In this document: positions 17,600 through 26,066 of the stretch, piece after piece
Layout of the letters: each line of letters begins with the position of its first letter
Numbering within the stretch: position 1 is the stretch's first letter
Origin: CAVXYG01 sp963706835
Lineage (GTDB): Bacteria > Actinomycetota > Actinomycetes > S36-B12 > GCA-2699445
Direction: 5' to 3'
Length of the DNA: 64,000 nucleotides
Assembly (NCBI GenBank): GCA_963706835.1
Contig: CAVPOB010000005.1
Span: 62,001 to 126,000, forward strand
Notes under the pieces: model-generated
Seen by the model: only the letters and a program-made list of their open reading frames with translations
Told to the model about the DNA's origin: nothing
Databases searched by the model: none
Program-made: the position numbers and the translations under genes

Positions 17600-19009
17600 A
17601 TGGCGAAGACGCTGGCGGAGAAGGTCTGGGATGCGCACGTCGTGCGCCGGGCCGAGGGTGAGCCCGACCTGCTGTACATCGATCTGCATCTGATCCACGA
17701 GGTGACCAGTCCGCAGGCGATGAGCGGGCTGCGGGCGGCCGGGCGCGACGTGCGCCGGCCGGACTTGACGGTCGCCACGGAGGACCACAACATTCCGACT
17801 CTGGACATCGACCGGCCGATCGCCGACCCGGTGTCGCGCGCCCAGGTCGAGGCGCTGCGGACCAACTGCGAAGAGTTCGGCATCCGCATCTTCCCGATGG
17901 GGACGCAGAACAACGGCATCGTGCACGTCGTCGGGCCGCAGATGGGCCTTACCCAGCCCGGTCTGACGATCGTGTGCGGCGATTCGCACACCTCCACCCA
18001 CGGAGCATTCGGCGCCCTGGCATTCGGCATCGGCACCAGCGAGGTCGAGCATGTGCTGGCCACGCAGACCCTGCGACTGAAGCCGTTCAAGACGATGGCC
18101 GTCACGGTGAACGGGCAACTGCCCGAGGGCGTGTCGAGCAAGGACATCATCCTGGCCCTGATTGCCGAGATCGGCACCGGCGGCGGCCAGGGCTATGTCT
18201 TGGAATACCGGGGCGAGGCGATCGAATCGCTGTCCATGGAAGCCCGGATGACCATCTGCAACATGAGCATCGAGGCCGGCGCCAGGGCTGGGATGATCGC
18301 GCCGGACCAGACGACCTACGACTACCTGCAGGGCCGCGAGCATGCGCCGCGGGGACAGCAGTGGGAGGAAGCCGTCGAATACTGGAACTCGCTGCGGACC
18401 GACGACGACGCGGTGTTCGACGCGGAAGTCATCATCGATGCGACAACGCTGACCCCCTACGTCACTTGGGGCACGAACCCCGGCCAGGGGCTGCCGCTGG
18501 GCGCCTCCGTGCCCGATCCCTCCGACTTCGACGACCCGGTCGAGCGGGCGGCAGCGGAACGGGCACTGGAGTACATGGGCCTGGCCCCCGGCACGAAGCT
18601 GACCGACATCGCGGTGGACACCGTGTTCCTCGGCTCCTGCACCAACGGCCGCATCGAGGATCTCCGCCGCGCCGCTGAGGTCCTGCAGGGGCGCAAGGTC
18701 GCCGACGGTGTGCGCATGATCGTCGTCCCGGGCAGCATCATGGTCCGACTGCAGGCCGAGGCGGAGGGCCTGGACCGGGTCTTCATCGATGCCGGAGCCG
18801 AATGGCGCCACGCCGGCTGTTCGATGTGCCTGGCAATGAACCCGGACAAACTGCAGCCGCAGGAGCGGGCCGCGTCGACATCGAACCGCAACTTCGAAGG
18901 ACGACAGGGCGCCGGAGGCAGAACGCACCTGGTCTCGCCGGTCGTCGCGGCCGCAACCGCAGTGACCGGCACCTTGACCAACCCGACGGACCTTCCGGTC
19001 CCGGCCTGA
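17600..19009 (+). CDS. leuC: 3-isopropylmalate dehydratase large subunit
   Basis: LeuC with LeuD isomerises 2-isopropylmalate to 3-isopropylmalate in leucine synthesis. The 469-residue protein has the aconitase-superfamily motif VCGDSHTSTHGAFGALAFGI and the iron-sulfur cysteines in GSCTNGR and HAGCSMCLAMNPD. The ATG at 17600 follows a strong GAGGAGGAG site. leuD starts ten bases after its stop, so the two form an operon. Control by the divergent IclR protein through the palindrome upstream is likely. Confidence 0.97.
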   Translation: MAKTLAEKVWDAHVVRRAEGEPDLLYIDLHLIHEVTSPQAMSGLRAAGRDVRRPDLTVATEDHNIPTLDIDRPIADPVSRAQVEALRTNCEEFGIRIFPMGTQNNGIVHVVGPQMGLTQPGLTIVCGDSHTSTHGAFGALAFGIGTSEVEHVLATQTLRLKPFKTMAVTVNGQLPEGVSSKDIILALIAEIGTGGGQGYVLEYRGEAIESLSMEARMTICNMSIEAGARAGMIAPDQTTYDYLQGREHAPRGQQWEEAVEYWNSLRTDDDAVFDAEVIIDATTLTPYVTWGTNPGQGLPLGASVPDPSDFDDPVERAAAERALEYMGLAPGTKLTDIAVDTVFLGSCTNGRIEDLRRAAEVLQGRKVADGVRMIVVPGSIMVRLQAEAEGLDRVFIDAGAEWRHAGCSMCLAMNPDKLQPQERAASTSNRNFEGRQGAGGRTHLVSPVVAAATAVTGTLTNPTDLPVPA

Positions 19010-19019
19010 GGAGGCAGTG

Positions 19020-19616
19020 ATGGATCCCATTACCCAGCACACCGGTGTTGGTGCCCCGCTGCGCCGCAGCAACGTCGATACCGACCAGATCATCCCGGCG
19101 GAGTACCTCAAGCGGATCACGCGGCACGGCTTCGAGGACGCACTGTTCGCCGCCTGGCGCAACGACCCGTCCTTCGTGCTGAACCAGCCCGCCTATGCGG
19201 GGGCCAGCATCCTGGTTGCCGGTCCCGAGTTCGGCACCGGCTCATCACGCGAGCACGCGGTCTGGGCGTTGCACGACTACGGGTTTCGCGTGGTGCTGTC
19301 CTCGCGCTTCGCCGACATCTTCCGGGGCAATTGCGGCAAGGCAGGTGTGCTGGCGGCGGTCGTGCCACAGGAGGTCATCGAGCAGTTGTGGCGGTTGCTG
19401 GAAACATCCCCGGGCACCTCGATCACGGTCGACCTGCAGGACCGGACGGTCCGGTGCGGCGACGTTGCCGCTGAGTTCTCGGTTGATGACTTCGATCGGT
19501 ACCGACTGCTGAACGGCCTTGACGACATCGGGATCACCGAGCAGCACCTGGCCGATATCGCCGCCTATGAAGCGCGACGACCCGATTTCCTCCCCACCAC
19601 GACGCCGCAGTCCTGA
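19020..19616 (+). CDS. leuD: 3-isopropylmalate dehydratase small subunit
   Basis: LeuD supplies the swivelling domain of the isopropylmalate isomerase. The 198-residue protein has NVDTDQIIPAEYLKR near the N-terminus and the motif GPEFGTGSSREHAVWAL. The ATG at 19020 lies six bases after AGGAGG and is preferred over the adjacent GTG at 19017. It is the second gene of the leuCD operon, and hupB follows after 99 bases, as in mycobacteria. Assignment is secure. Confidence 0.96.
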   Translation: MDPITQHTGVGAPLRRSNVDTDQIIPAEYLKRITRHGFEDALFAAWRNDPSFVLNQPAYAGASILVAGPEFGTGSSREHAVWALHDYGFRVVLSSRFADIFRGNCGKAGVLAAVVPQEVIEQLWRLLETSPGTSITVDLQDRTVRCGDVAAEFSVDDFDRYRLLNGLDDIGITEQHLADIAAYEARRPDFLPTTTPQS

Positions 19617-19664
19617 CATCGCCGAAATGCAGGGCCCTGCAACGGTTCTGACGGTGCGTCGCGA

Positions 19665-19670
19665 TACCTT
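19665..19670 (+). promoter_or_regulatory. Probable -10 element (TACCTT) of hupB
   Basis: TACCTT fits the -10 pattern and lies 45 bases before the hupB GTG, giving a short leader with a GGAGG site. It suggests that hupB has its own promoter separate from leuCD. No clear -35 element is seen. Confidence 0.35.
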
Positions 19671-19715
19671 GAGCGTGATCGGCGCGCCCGGTGCCGGCAG
19701 CAATCGGAGGCAGCG

Positions 19716-20348
19716 GTGAATAAGCAGGACCTCGTGGAGGCGCTCTCGGAACGGCTGGAGAAGAGCCAGAAGGAGGCGTCGGAGACGATCGACGCTCTGG
19801 TGGACGAGATCAAGAAGGCACTCGCCAAGGGTGAGGCGATTCGGATCAGCGGTTTCGGGGCTTTCGAGCAGAGCATGCGCAAGGCCCGTCTCGGCCGCAA
19901 TCCGCGCACCGGGGAACCGGTGCGTATCAGCGCCACGCGCGTCGTGCGGTTCCGGCCGGCAGCCGATTTCAAGGCCATTGTTGCGGGCACCCGCAAAGCC
20001 GTCGCGAACGCGGTACCGGGCGGGGACAGCGGCTCTTCGGATGCTTCCGAAGAGCAGAAGGCCGCGCCGGTGAAGAAGGCCGCCGCCAAGAAGACCACGG
20101 CGCGCAAGACCACCGCGAAGAAGACGGCGGCGAAGAAGGCTGCACCGGCGAGCGCGGCGGCGAAGAAGACGGCGGCGAAGAAGGCTGCACCGGCGAGCGC
20201 GGCGAGAAGAGCCGCGGCGAAGAAGACCGCGGCGAAGAAGGCTGCACCGGCGAGCGCGGCGGCGAAGAAGACCGCGGCCAAGAAGACCGCGGCGAAGAAG
20301 ACCGCAAGCAACACCGGTGAGGCCGAAGCCACCCCGTCCAGCAGTTGA
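19716..20348 (+). CDS. hupB: HU-type nucleoid protein with histone H1-like tail
   Basis: This 210-residue DNA-binding protein has a normal HU domain in its first 95 residues (MNKQDLVEALSER, then GFGAFEQ and RNPRTGEPV). A tail of about 100 residues follows, made of lysine/alanine/proline repeats such as AAKKTAAKKAAPASAA. This fusion is typical of actinobacterial HupB/HupS, where the tail compacts DNA and is a target of modification. The GTG at 19716 follows GGAGG. It lies downstream of leuD and converges with cofC only 12 bases away. In-frame DNA repeats in the tail make its length prone to change. Confidence 0.95.
   Translation: MNKQDLVEALSERLEKSQKEASETIDALVDEIKKALAKGEAIRISGFGAFEQSMRKARLGRNPRTGEPVRISATRVVRFRPAADFKAIVAGTRKAVANAVPGGDSGSSDASEEQKAAPVKKAAAKKTTARKTTAKKTAAKKAAPASAAAKKTAAKKAAPASAARRAAAKKTAAKKAAPASAAAKKTAAKKTAAKKTASNTGEAEATPSSS
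20127..20261 (+). repeat. Three 33-base direct repeats in the hupB tail
   Basis: An almost identical 33-base unit encoding the peptide AAKKAAPASAA starts at 20127, 20172 and 20229, spaced 45 and 57 bases apart. All units stay in frame. They reflect slippage or duplication within the lysine/alanine tail and could vary between strains. Confidence 0.75.
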
Positions 20349-20360
20349 TGCCGAGCGCGA

Positions 20361-20991
20361 TCAGTCCACGTGGCGGTCCAACCACTCCGTCGTCAGCCTT
20401 CCGACACCGAGGCGGTGGACAGCGGTGAGGTCCGCGGGCGTATCGACATCCGCAGCCATGGTTCGCCAGCCAGGTCCGCGCAACTCAGCGGCGCCGCTGG
20501 CCAGGTGCGCCTCCCGCGATTGGTGTCCGTAGCGCGGATTCAGCGGCAGGCCGGGTGGGGCGGCTAGGCAGGTCGTGCCGACGCCGGCCCGGTCGCAGAT
20601 GAATGCGCGCCGCGGTCTCTGCGGACAGGGCCCGGGCGACCTGTGCGAAGTCGCTGGAGCGCACTGCAGGGCAGTCAGCCGGCATCACGATCAACGCACG
20701 ATCGGGCTGCTCGCCCCGCAACACTGCCGCGGCACGGCGCAGCGCAGCGTTGAGGCCCCGATCGGGCGTATCGGCAATCACGCGCGCGCCGAGAGCAGCC
20801 ACCGCAGCAGCCACTCGATCATCGTTGGTGATGACGGCGACACCAGTGATCGGTTCTGCGGCCGAAGCGGCCGCGACGACATCGACCGCCATCGCAAGGG
20901 CCAGTTGCTCTGTGGCGCCACCAAAGGTGTTGCGCAGCCGTGACTTGGCGATGCCCAGGTCCTTGACGGGCACGGCGACGATGAACTCCAC
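20361..20991 (-). CDS. cofC: CofC/FbiD guanylyltransferase for coenzyme F420, with one frameshift
   Basis: This enzyme joins GTP to phospholactate or phosphoenolpyruvate to make the activated precursor of coenzyme F420. The protein starts VEFIVAVPVKDLGIAKSRL, a nucleotidyltransferase signature, and carries MPADCPAV. The frame breaks near 20605-20612 after ETAAR; one extra base is present. Past it the reading continues FICDRAGVGTTCL and then NPRYGHQSREAH, typical of the family, to a stop at 20361, giving 209 residues. The GTG at 20991 is the likely start, with a weak site. It converges on hupB and is divergent from plsC. The mycobacterial fbiD lies near gpsA and hupB too. Confidence 0.88.
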
Positions 20992-21116
20992 GCGTGGGAC
21001 CAACCCCGTCCATCCAGACCCGACAGCGGCGCGGCGGTGCGCCCGACCGACGATATCTCGCGCCGGACCGATAGTGTGCACGGGATCGTGCGACGCAGTC
21101 TCCGGGAAGGATGTCC

Positions 21117-21896
21117 ATGGTGCGGCTGCTGCCACCTACACCGGAGGGCCAGTCACCGTTGTCCTGGTACGGGTTCGCCGCCTCGATTCTGTGGCCGCCC
21201 ATGCAGATCGTCACCAAGCGCGACTGGCGCGGCGGCGATCGGCTCGGCGAGCGCGGCGATGGACGGATCCTGGCGGCCAACCACATCTCCTGGTTCGATC
21301 CGATCGTGCTGGCGCACTTCATCAACGACAACGGCCGCAGCGTCCGGATCCTCGCGAAGTCCTCACTGTTCGAACTGCCCCTCGGCGGTCGGGTGCTGAA
21401 GGGCACCGGACAGATCCCCGTGGAGCGGCAGACCGGAGATGCCGCGGCAGCGGTCGACTCGGCCGTCGCGGCGGTCGAGGCCGGCGAGTGCATCCTGATG
21501 TACCCGGAGGGAACGATCACCCGCGATCCGGACCTGTGGCCGATGACGGGCAAGACCGGCGCCGCGAGGATCGCGCTGCGGTCTCGCGTGCCGGTGATCC
21601 CGGTGGCGCAGTGGGGCGCGCAGGATGTGATGGGCCCGTACCAGCTGGAGGCTCGCGTCCTGCCGCGCAAGACCATGCATGTTTGCGCCGGGCCCCCGGT
21701 GGACCTCGCTGACCTCTACGACGAGGAACCGACGACGGAGGTGCTCACGGTAGCCACCAACCGGATCATGGACGCGATCACTGCGGAACTGGCGCAGCTG
21801 CGCGGTGAGGCACCGCCCGCGGAGCGCTGGTCGATGAAGGCGGAGGCTCGGCAGCCGCGCGGTCCGACCGAACGGCCCCGGGCGGACGAGCACTGA
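21117..21896 (+). CDS. plsC: 1-acyl-glycerol-3-phosphate acyltransferase family protein
   Basis: This membrane-associated acyltransferase of 259 residues acylates lysophosphatidate or a related acceptor. The catalytic NHX4D motif is NHISWFD (His56, Asp61), and YPEGTITRDPDLWP is the acceptor-binding motif. I prefer the ATG at 21117 because GGAAGG ends six bases upstream; an ATG at 21111 abuts that site. It precedes gpsA, which makes glycerol 3-phosphate, so the two genes act in the same phospholipid route. Acceptor specificity is not shown. Confidence 0.88.
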   Translation: MVRLLPPTPEGQSPLSWYGFAASILWPPMQIVTKRDWRGGDRLGERGDGRILAANHISWFDPIVLAHFINDNGRSVRILAKSSLFELPLGGRVLKGTGQIPVERQTGDAAAAVDSAVAAVEAGECILMYPEGTITRDPDLWPMTGKTGAARIALRSRVPVIPVAQWGAQDVMGPYQLEARVLPRKTMHVCAGPPVDLADLYDEEPTTEVLTVATNRIMDAITAELAQLRGEAPPAERWSMKAEARQPRGPTERPRADEH

Positions 21897-21975
21897 GCAG
21901 ACAACGTGCTGCACCCCGCGTCAGCGGCCGGGCTGTGGCAGCATCCTGTACGACCAACGCGACGAAGGAGCGGCA

Positions 21976-22986
21976 GTGGGCAAGGTAGCAGTGATGGGTG
22001 GCGGTTCCTTCGGGACCGCGATCGGTTCCGTCATGGCCGATGCCGGCCAGGATGTCCTGATCTGGACGATCGAGCCGGAAGTGGTCGAAGAGATCAACAC
22101 CCAGCACACCAATGAGAAGTACCACCCAGGGGTGTCCCTGCCGGAGTCGGTTCGAGCGACCGGCGACGAGTCCGAGGCGATCCGCGGCGCCGACATCATC
22201 GTGCTGGCGATTCCCGCCCAGCTTGTGGGTGAGAACCTGCGCCGGTGGCAGCCGATGTTCAGCGGCTCCCCGCTCGTCGTGAGCGTCATGAAGGGCATCG
22301 AGCTGGGATCGCGCCGCCGGATGAGCCAGGTGGTCGAGCAGGACGGCGGCATCCGCGCGGATCGCATCGCCGTCATCTCCGGCCCGAACCTGGCGCGCGA
22401 ACTCATCCAACGCCAGCCGGCCGCCACCACGGTCGCCAGCGTCGATGAGTCCGCAGCGCGACAACTGCAGGATGCGCTGACGACCGACTACTTCCGGCCC
22501 TACTTCACCACCGACGTCGTCGGGGCGGAGATCGGCGGCTCGGTGAAGAACGTCATCGCGCTGGCCAACGGCATGGCGGTCGGCCTCGGATACGGCGACA
22601 ACGCCCAGGCTTCGTTGATCACCCGCGGTCTGGCCGAGATGTCGCGGCTGGGGGCGGCACTGGGCGCCAACCCGCTCACCTTCCTCGGGCTGGCCGGTAT
22701 GGGCGACCTGATCGCCACCTGCACCTCGCCGCTGTCCCGCAACCGCACCTTCGGGGAGAACCTGGGCAAGGGGCTCACCGTCGATGAGACGGTCGCCGTC
22801 ACCAAACAGACCGCTGAGGGCGTCAAGAGTTGCAAGCCGATCCTTGAGCTGGCGCAGTCGGTGGGCGTAGAGATGCCGATCACTGAGCAGGTCGTCAAGG
22901 TGGTGTCCGAGGGCATGTCGCCGCAGGAGATGCTGGGCGCGCTGATGACACGCAGCACCAAGCCCGAGCAGGGCATGGGGGGCTGA
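21976..22986 (+). CDS. gpsA: Glycerol-3-phosphate dehydrogenase (NAD(P)+)
   Basis: GpsA reduces dihydroxyacetone phosphate to sn-glycerol 3-phosphate for phospholipids. The 336-residue protein has the dinucleotide-binding motif MGGGSFGTA, the catalytic lysine region GGSVKNVIALANGMAVG and the motif LAGMGDLIATCTSPLSRNR. The GTG at 21976 follows AAGGAG. It lies 79 bases after plsC and before a strong hairpin, with ddl further downstream, an order shared with mycobacteria and streptomycetes. Assignment is secure. Confidence 0.96.
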   Translation: MGKVAVMGGGSFGTAIGSVMADAGQDVLIWTIEPEVVEEINTQHTNEKYHPGVSLPESVRATGDESEAIRGADIIVLAIPAQLVGENLRRWQPMFSGSPLVVSVMKGIELGSRRRMSQVVEQDGGIRADRIAVISGPNLARELIQRQPAATTVASVDESAARQLQDALTTDYFRPYFTTDVVGAEIGGSVKNVIALANGMAVGLGYGDNAQASLITRGLAEMSRLGAALGANPLTFLGLAGMGDLIATCTSPLSRNRTFGENLGKGLTVDETVAVTKQTAEGVKSCKPILELAQSVGVEMPITEQVVKVVSEGMSPQEMLGALMTRSTKPEQGMGG

Positions 22987-23226
22987 GCCTGCGGTTCGGC
23001 TGGGTCGGGCGGCTCCGTCCCGGTTGGCCGTGCCGTAGTACGCAGAACGCGGCCGGCGCGACCCGAAGGGCAGTCCGTCGGTTGGTGGCGTCGCCCGCTG
23101 CTGGGATCGGGCCCGGGTTTGCCCTGACCTCGCCTGAGGCGTGCCTCATCGATCCAGGATCGGAGCTCGATCGAACGGGCGGCCCAGGGTGGAGCGGTGC
23201 GTGTGGCCTGCGATCCGTGGCGGTGC

Positions 23227-23253
23227 GGGGGACCCGTCGCTGGACGGTCCCCC
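23227..23253 (+). terminator. Strong hairpin downstream of gpsA
   Basis: GGGGGACC(C)GTC pairs with GACGGTCCCCC, an 11-base stem with a single bulged C and a four-base GCTG loop. It lies 240 bases after gpsA in a 395-base gap without any gene. It probably ends the plsC-gpsA transcript. No U tract follows. Confidence 0.55.
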
Positions 23254-23305
23254 CGAGCGCGGCTGCTGCAGGGCTGCGCGCCTGCCCTTGGGAGCACCGG
23301 CACTG

Positions 23306-23341
23306 TGACCCGGGCGGATTGTGCTCGAACCGCCCGGGTCA
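23306..23341. terminator. Perfect 12-base inverted repeat before ddl
   Basis: TGACCCGGGCGG and CCGCCCGGGTCA pair perfectly around a 12-base loop. It ends 28 bases before the TAGGGT -10 element of ddl, so it covers the -35 region. It may be a second terminator that insulates ddl, or an operator. No other gene is visible between 22987 and 23381. Confidence 0.5.
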
Positions 23342-23369
23342 GACCGCTCCCAACCGCACCATCGGGCGC

Positions 23370-23375
23370 TAGGGT
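23370..23375 (+). promoter_or_regulatory. Leaderless-type -10 element (TAGGGT) for ddl
   Basis: TAGGGT is followed by exactly six bases and the GTG at 23382. This supports that GTG as the start and a leaderless transcript for ddl. Confidence 0.6.
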
Positions 23376-23381
23376 CGGGCC

Positions 23382-24488
23382 GTGGCTACAGAGCGAACCC
23401 GGGTGCTGCTCCTCTTCGGCGGACGCAGCAGCGAACACGGGGTGTCGTGCACCAGCGCCGGCAACGTCCTGCGCGCACTGGACCGCAGCCGGTTCGACGT
23501 GGTGCCGGTAGGCATCGCCCGCGACGGCACCTGGGTGCGGCAGCCCGATGATCCTGACGCGCTGCGCATCGTCGACGGCCAGTTGCCCTCCGTGTCCGAC
23601 ACCGGTCGCCAGGTGGTCGCCCCGACCTGGGCGGGCGCACCGTTCCTGGAGTCCGACGATGACGGGTCGTGGCGGCCCATGGAGCACATCGACGTCGTGT
23701 TCCCGCTGCTGCACGGTCCGTGGGGGGAGGACGGGACGCTGCAGGGATTGCTGGAGATTGCGGGCATCCCTTACGTGGGGTCCGGCGTGCTGGCCTCCGC
23801 GGCAGGCATGGACAAGGCGACGACAAAGACCATGCTCGCCGCGGCTGGGCTGCCGGTCGGCCGCTGGGAGTACTTCCACGCGCAGGACTGGGCCGCCGAA
23901 CCGGAGGCGATCTCCGAGCGGATTCGGGCGTTGGGCGAACCGGTCTTCGTCAAGCCGTGCCGGGCCGGTTCCAGCGTCGGTGTCAGCAAGGTCGACCGCA
24001 TGTCGGACCTGCCGGCGGCAGTTGGCCTCGCCCTGCGGGAGGACCCCAGGATCATCGTGGAGGCGGGGGTCCAGCATGCGCGGGAGATCGAGTGCGGCGT
24101 CCTCGTCGATGCCACCGGGGTCCCACGGGTGAGTTCGTTCGGCGAGATCCGGGTGCGGGCCGAGCACGCGTTCTACACCTTCGAGGCGAAGTACCTCGAC
24201 GACTCGGTGGATCTCATCGTTCCAGCGGACATCGCGCCGGAGGTCATTGCGCGGCTGCGGGAGATGGCCGTGGCCGGCTTTCGCGCGCTCGGCTGCGAGG
24301 GACTGGCCCGAGTCGATTTCTTCCTCGGCCCAGCCGACGAGCCGATCATCAATGAGATCAACACCATGCCCGGATTCACGGCCGCCTCCATGTATCCGCG
24401 GATGTGGGACGATGCCGGGCTCACCTACCCGGCCCTGATCAGCGCGCTCATCGACGATGCCCTGCGCCGGGGCACAGGGCTGCGCTAG
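23382..24488 (+). CDS. ddl: D-alanine--D-alanine ligase
   Basis: Ddl joins two D-alanines for the peptidoglycan precursor, using ATP in the cytoplasm. The 368-residue protein has the N-terminal motif LLFGGRSSEHGVSC, the loop LHGPWGEDGTLQG, the ATP-grasp region VFVKPCRAGSSVGVSKV and the metal-binding end INEINTMPGFT. It starts with a GTG at 23382 supported by a leaderless promoter. Its stop codon shares the palindrome CTAG with the stop of the convergent DUF3515 gene. Assignment is secure. Confidence 0.96.
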   Translation: MATERTRVLLLFGGRSSEHGVSCTSAGNVLRALDRSRFDVVPVGIARDGTWVRQPDDPDALRIVDGQLPSVSDTGRQVVAPTWAGAPFLESDDDGSWRPMEHIDVVFPLLHGPWGEDGTLQGLLEIAGIPYVGSGVLASAAGMDKATTKTMLAAAGLPVGRWEYFHAQDWAAEPEAISERIRALGEPVFVKPCRAGSSVGVSKVDRMSDLPAAVGLALREDPRIIVEAGVQHAREIECGVLVDATGVPRVSSFGEIRVRAEHAFYTFEAKYLDDSVDLIVPADIAPEVIARLREMAVAGFRALGCEGLARVDFFLGPADEPIINEINTMPGFTAASMYPRMWDDAGLTYPALISALIDDALRRGTGLR

Positions 24489-24943
24489 CCGCCCGGGCCC
24501 GCCACGGTGCCGTCGGCGACTGCCGCGGAGAGCTCGGCAAGGATCGCGGCCGTGGGTGCGTAGCGATCCGGCACGGTGACGATGACACCGGGTTCCCGGT
24601 TCGCCGTGCGGTACTGCTCGCCCTCGGTCAGGCTCCGCACCACCCATGTGACCCCGTCCACGTCCAACAGTTGGTCCGTCGGACCGGGGCCGGGCACACC
24701 GCTGCCGCAGCGCAGCACGACGGCGGGGGACGCCCAGGCCGCAGTCGAATCCGGGTCCGGGGCCACTGGCCACGCGCGCCCGGCCGACAGCTCGCCGGGG
24801 AGAGCGGCCACGACATCGGCACAGGCCGCGGCCACCGACGCAGAGGCCATGGGCAGGGGTTCCACCGCAACCGTCCTGCCGCAGCCCGACAGCGCCAGCG
24901 CCGCACTGGCCGAGGCGGCGATCAGAGGCAGGGCAGCGGTCAC
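24485..24943 (-). CDS. DUF3515 lipoprotein
   Basis: This 152-residue protein has a lipoprotein signal peptide ending in the lipobox LSGC, so it should be anchored outside the cell membrane. The rest matches the DUF3515 family of actinobacteria, of unknown function, usually encoded between ddl and thiL. Two more cysteines (in AAACADVV and VLRCGSG) could form a disulfide. The GTG at 24943 is fixed by a TACTCT -10 element six bases upstream and gives the signal peptide directly. It converges on ddl and is divergent from thiL. Confidence 0.85.
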   Translation of the reverse strand: MTAALPLIAASASAALALSGCGRTVAVEPLPMASASVAAACADVVAALPGELSAGRAWPVAPDPDSTAAWASPAVVLRCGSGVPGPGPTDQLLDVDGVTWVVRSLTEGEQYRTANREPGVIVTVPDRYAPTAAILAELSAAVADGTVAGPGG

Positions 24944-24949
24944 CGTTCC

Positions 24950-24955
24950 AGAGTA
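24950..24955 (-). promoter_or_regulatory. Leaderless-type -10 element (TACTCT) for the DUF3515 gene
   Basis: TACTCT on the minus strand is followed by six bases and the GTG at 24943, supporting that start and a leaderless mRNA. Confidence 0.58.
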
Positions 24956-25027
24956 GGAGCCGACGGCGCCCCCGTCGCCGAGCACCTGCAGCCCCGGCGC
25001 TACCGTGACCGGGACGATGGAGGTCAG

Positions 25028-25987
25028 ATGGGTGCAACCACGGCGCGCACGGTCGCCGATCTCGGCGAGTTCGGCTTGATCGAGGCGATCCGCAGCCAGC
25101 AGCCCACCGGTCCCGGGGTCATCCTCGGCGCCGGTGATGATGCCGCGGTGGTCGCCGCCCCCGATGGCCGGGTCGTGATCAGCACCGATGTCCTGGTGGA
25201 AGGCGTCCACTTCAAGGGGGAGTGGGCCCCGCCGGAGGACATCGGCCGACGCGCCGCGGCCGCAACACTGGCCGATATCGCCGCGATGGGAGCGACGGCA
25301 ACCGGACTGGTCGTGAGCCTCACCGGCCCACCGGCGATGTCGGCGAACTGGGCGCTGAGCATGGCCCGCGGCCTGGCCGAGGAAGCCGCCCTGGTAGGGG
25401 CCAGCGTGGTCGGTGGCGACCTGTCCGCCGGTCGCCAGGTGTGCATCGCCGTCACCGGGATCGGTGATCTCGGGGGAGTGGACCCGGTCACCCGTACGGG
25501 AGCACGGCCTGGCGATGTCGTGGCGCTGGCCGGCCGCCAGGGCTGGGCGGCGGCCGGGTTGGCCGTGCTGTCCCGGGGCTTCCGGTCACCGAGGGTGCTG
25601 GTCGAGGCCTACCGCCGCCCGCAGCCGCCCTACGCGAGTGGGCCTGTTGCCGCGCGGGCCGGGGCCACCGCGATGATCGACATCAGCGACGGCTTGGTGG
25701 CCGATGCCGGCCACATCGCCGAAGCCTCGTCGGTGAGCATCGATCTCGATCCCGCATCCTTGCCTGTGGCTGAGGAGCTGACCGCTGCTGCGGCGGCGTT
25801 CAATGCCGATCCGCTGGTGTGGGTGCTCAGCGGCGGCGACGACCACGCGCTCCTGGCGACATTCCCGGCCGGTGCAGTGCCCGAGGGGTTCCGGCCGCTG
25901 GGACGGGTGCTGGCGCAGGATCGGGCAGCGGTCCTGCTGGCTGGGCAGCCCTGGGCGGAGGAGGACGGCTTCGAGCACTTCCGCTGA
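25028..25987 (+). CDS. thiL: Thiamine-monophosphate kinase
   Basis: ThiL phosphorylates thiamine monophosphate to the active diphosphate. The 319-residue protein has the metal- and ATP-binding motifs GAGDDAAVV, STDVLVEGVHF, VGGDLSAG and MIDISDGLVAD, and ends with SGGDDHALLATF. The ATG at 25028 follows GGAGG at four bases. It converges on rpmB, with a hairpin between them. No thiamine riboswitch precedes it. Assignment is secure. Confidence 0.95.
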   Translation: MGATTARTVADLGEFGLIEAIRSQQPTGPGVILGAGDDAAVVAAPDGRVVISTDVLVEGVHFKGEWAPPEDIGRRAAAATLADIAAMGATATGLVVSLTGPPAMSANWALSMARGLAEEAALVGASVVGGDLSAGRQVCIAVTGIGDLGGVDPVTRTGARPGDVVALAGRQGWAAAGLAVLSRGFRSPRVLVEAYRRPQPPYASGPVAARAGATAMIDISDGLVADAGHIAEASSVSIDLDPASLPVAEELTAAAAAFNADPLVWVLSGGDDHALLATFPAGAVPEGFRPLGRVLAQDRAAVLLAGQPWAEEDGFEHFR

Positions 25988-25991
25988 GTGG

Positions 25992-26023
25992 CGCACGCCG
26001 CGGCGCCGCTACGCCGGCGTGCG
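25992..26023. terminator. Bidirectional hairpin between thiL and rpmB
   Basis: CGCACGCCG and CGGCGTGCG form a perfect nine-base stem; the 14-base loop itself contains a CGGCGCCG palindrome. It stands between convergent thiL and rpmB and probably ends both transcripts. Confidence 0.5.
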
Positions 26024-26066
26024 GTGAGAGCGTGTCGCTATCGCCGCGGTGGGCGGGGCGCGATGA

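Noticed and set aside
20088..20320. CRISPR-like or minisatellite array
   Set aside because: The repeats are in frame within the hupB coding sequence and encode its lysine/alanine tail; there are no unique spacers.
22987..23381. Short open frames in the gap between gpsA and ddl
   Set aside because: They lack start signals and recognisable sequence, overlap each other in several frames, and the gap is better explained by two hairpins and a promoter.
25028..25060. Thiamine (TPP) riboswitch upstream of thiL
   Set aside because: The space before thiL is short, contains the divergent DUF3515 promoter, and shows no TPP-riboswitch core sequence.
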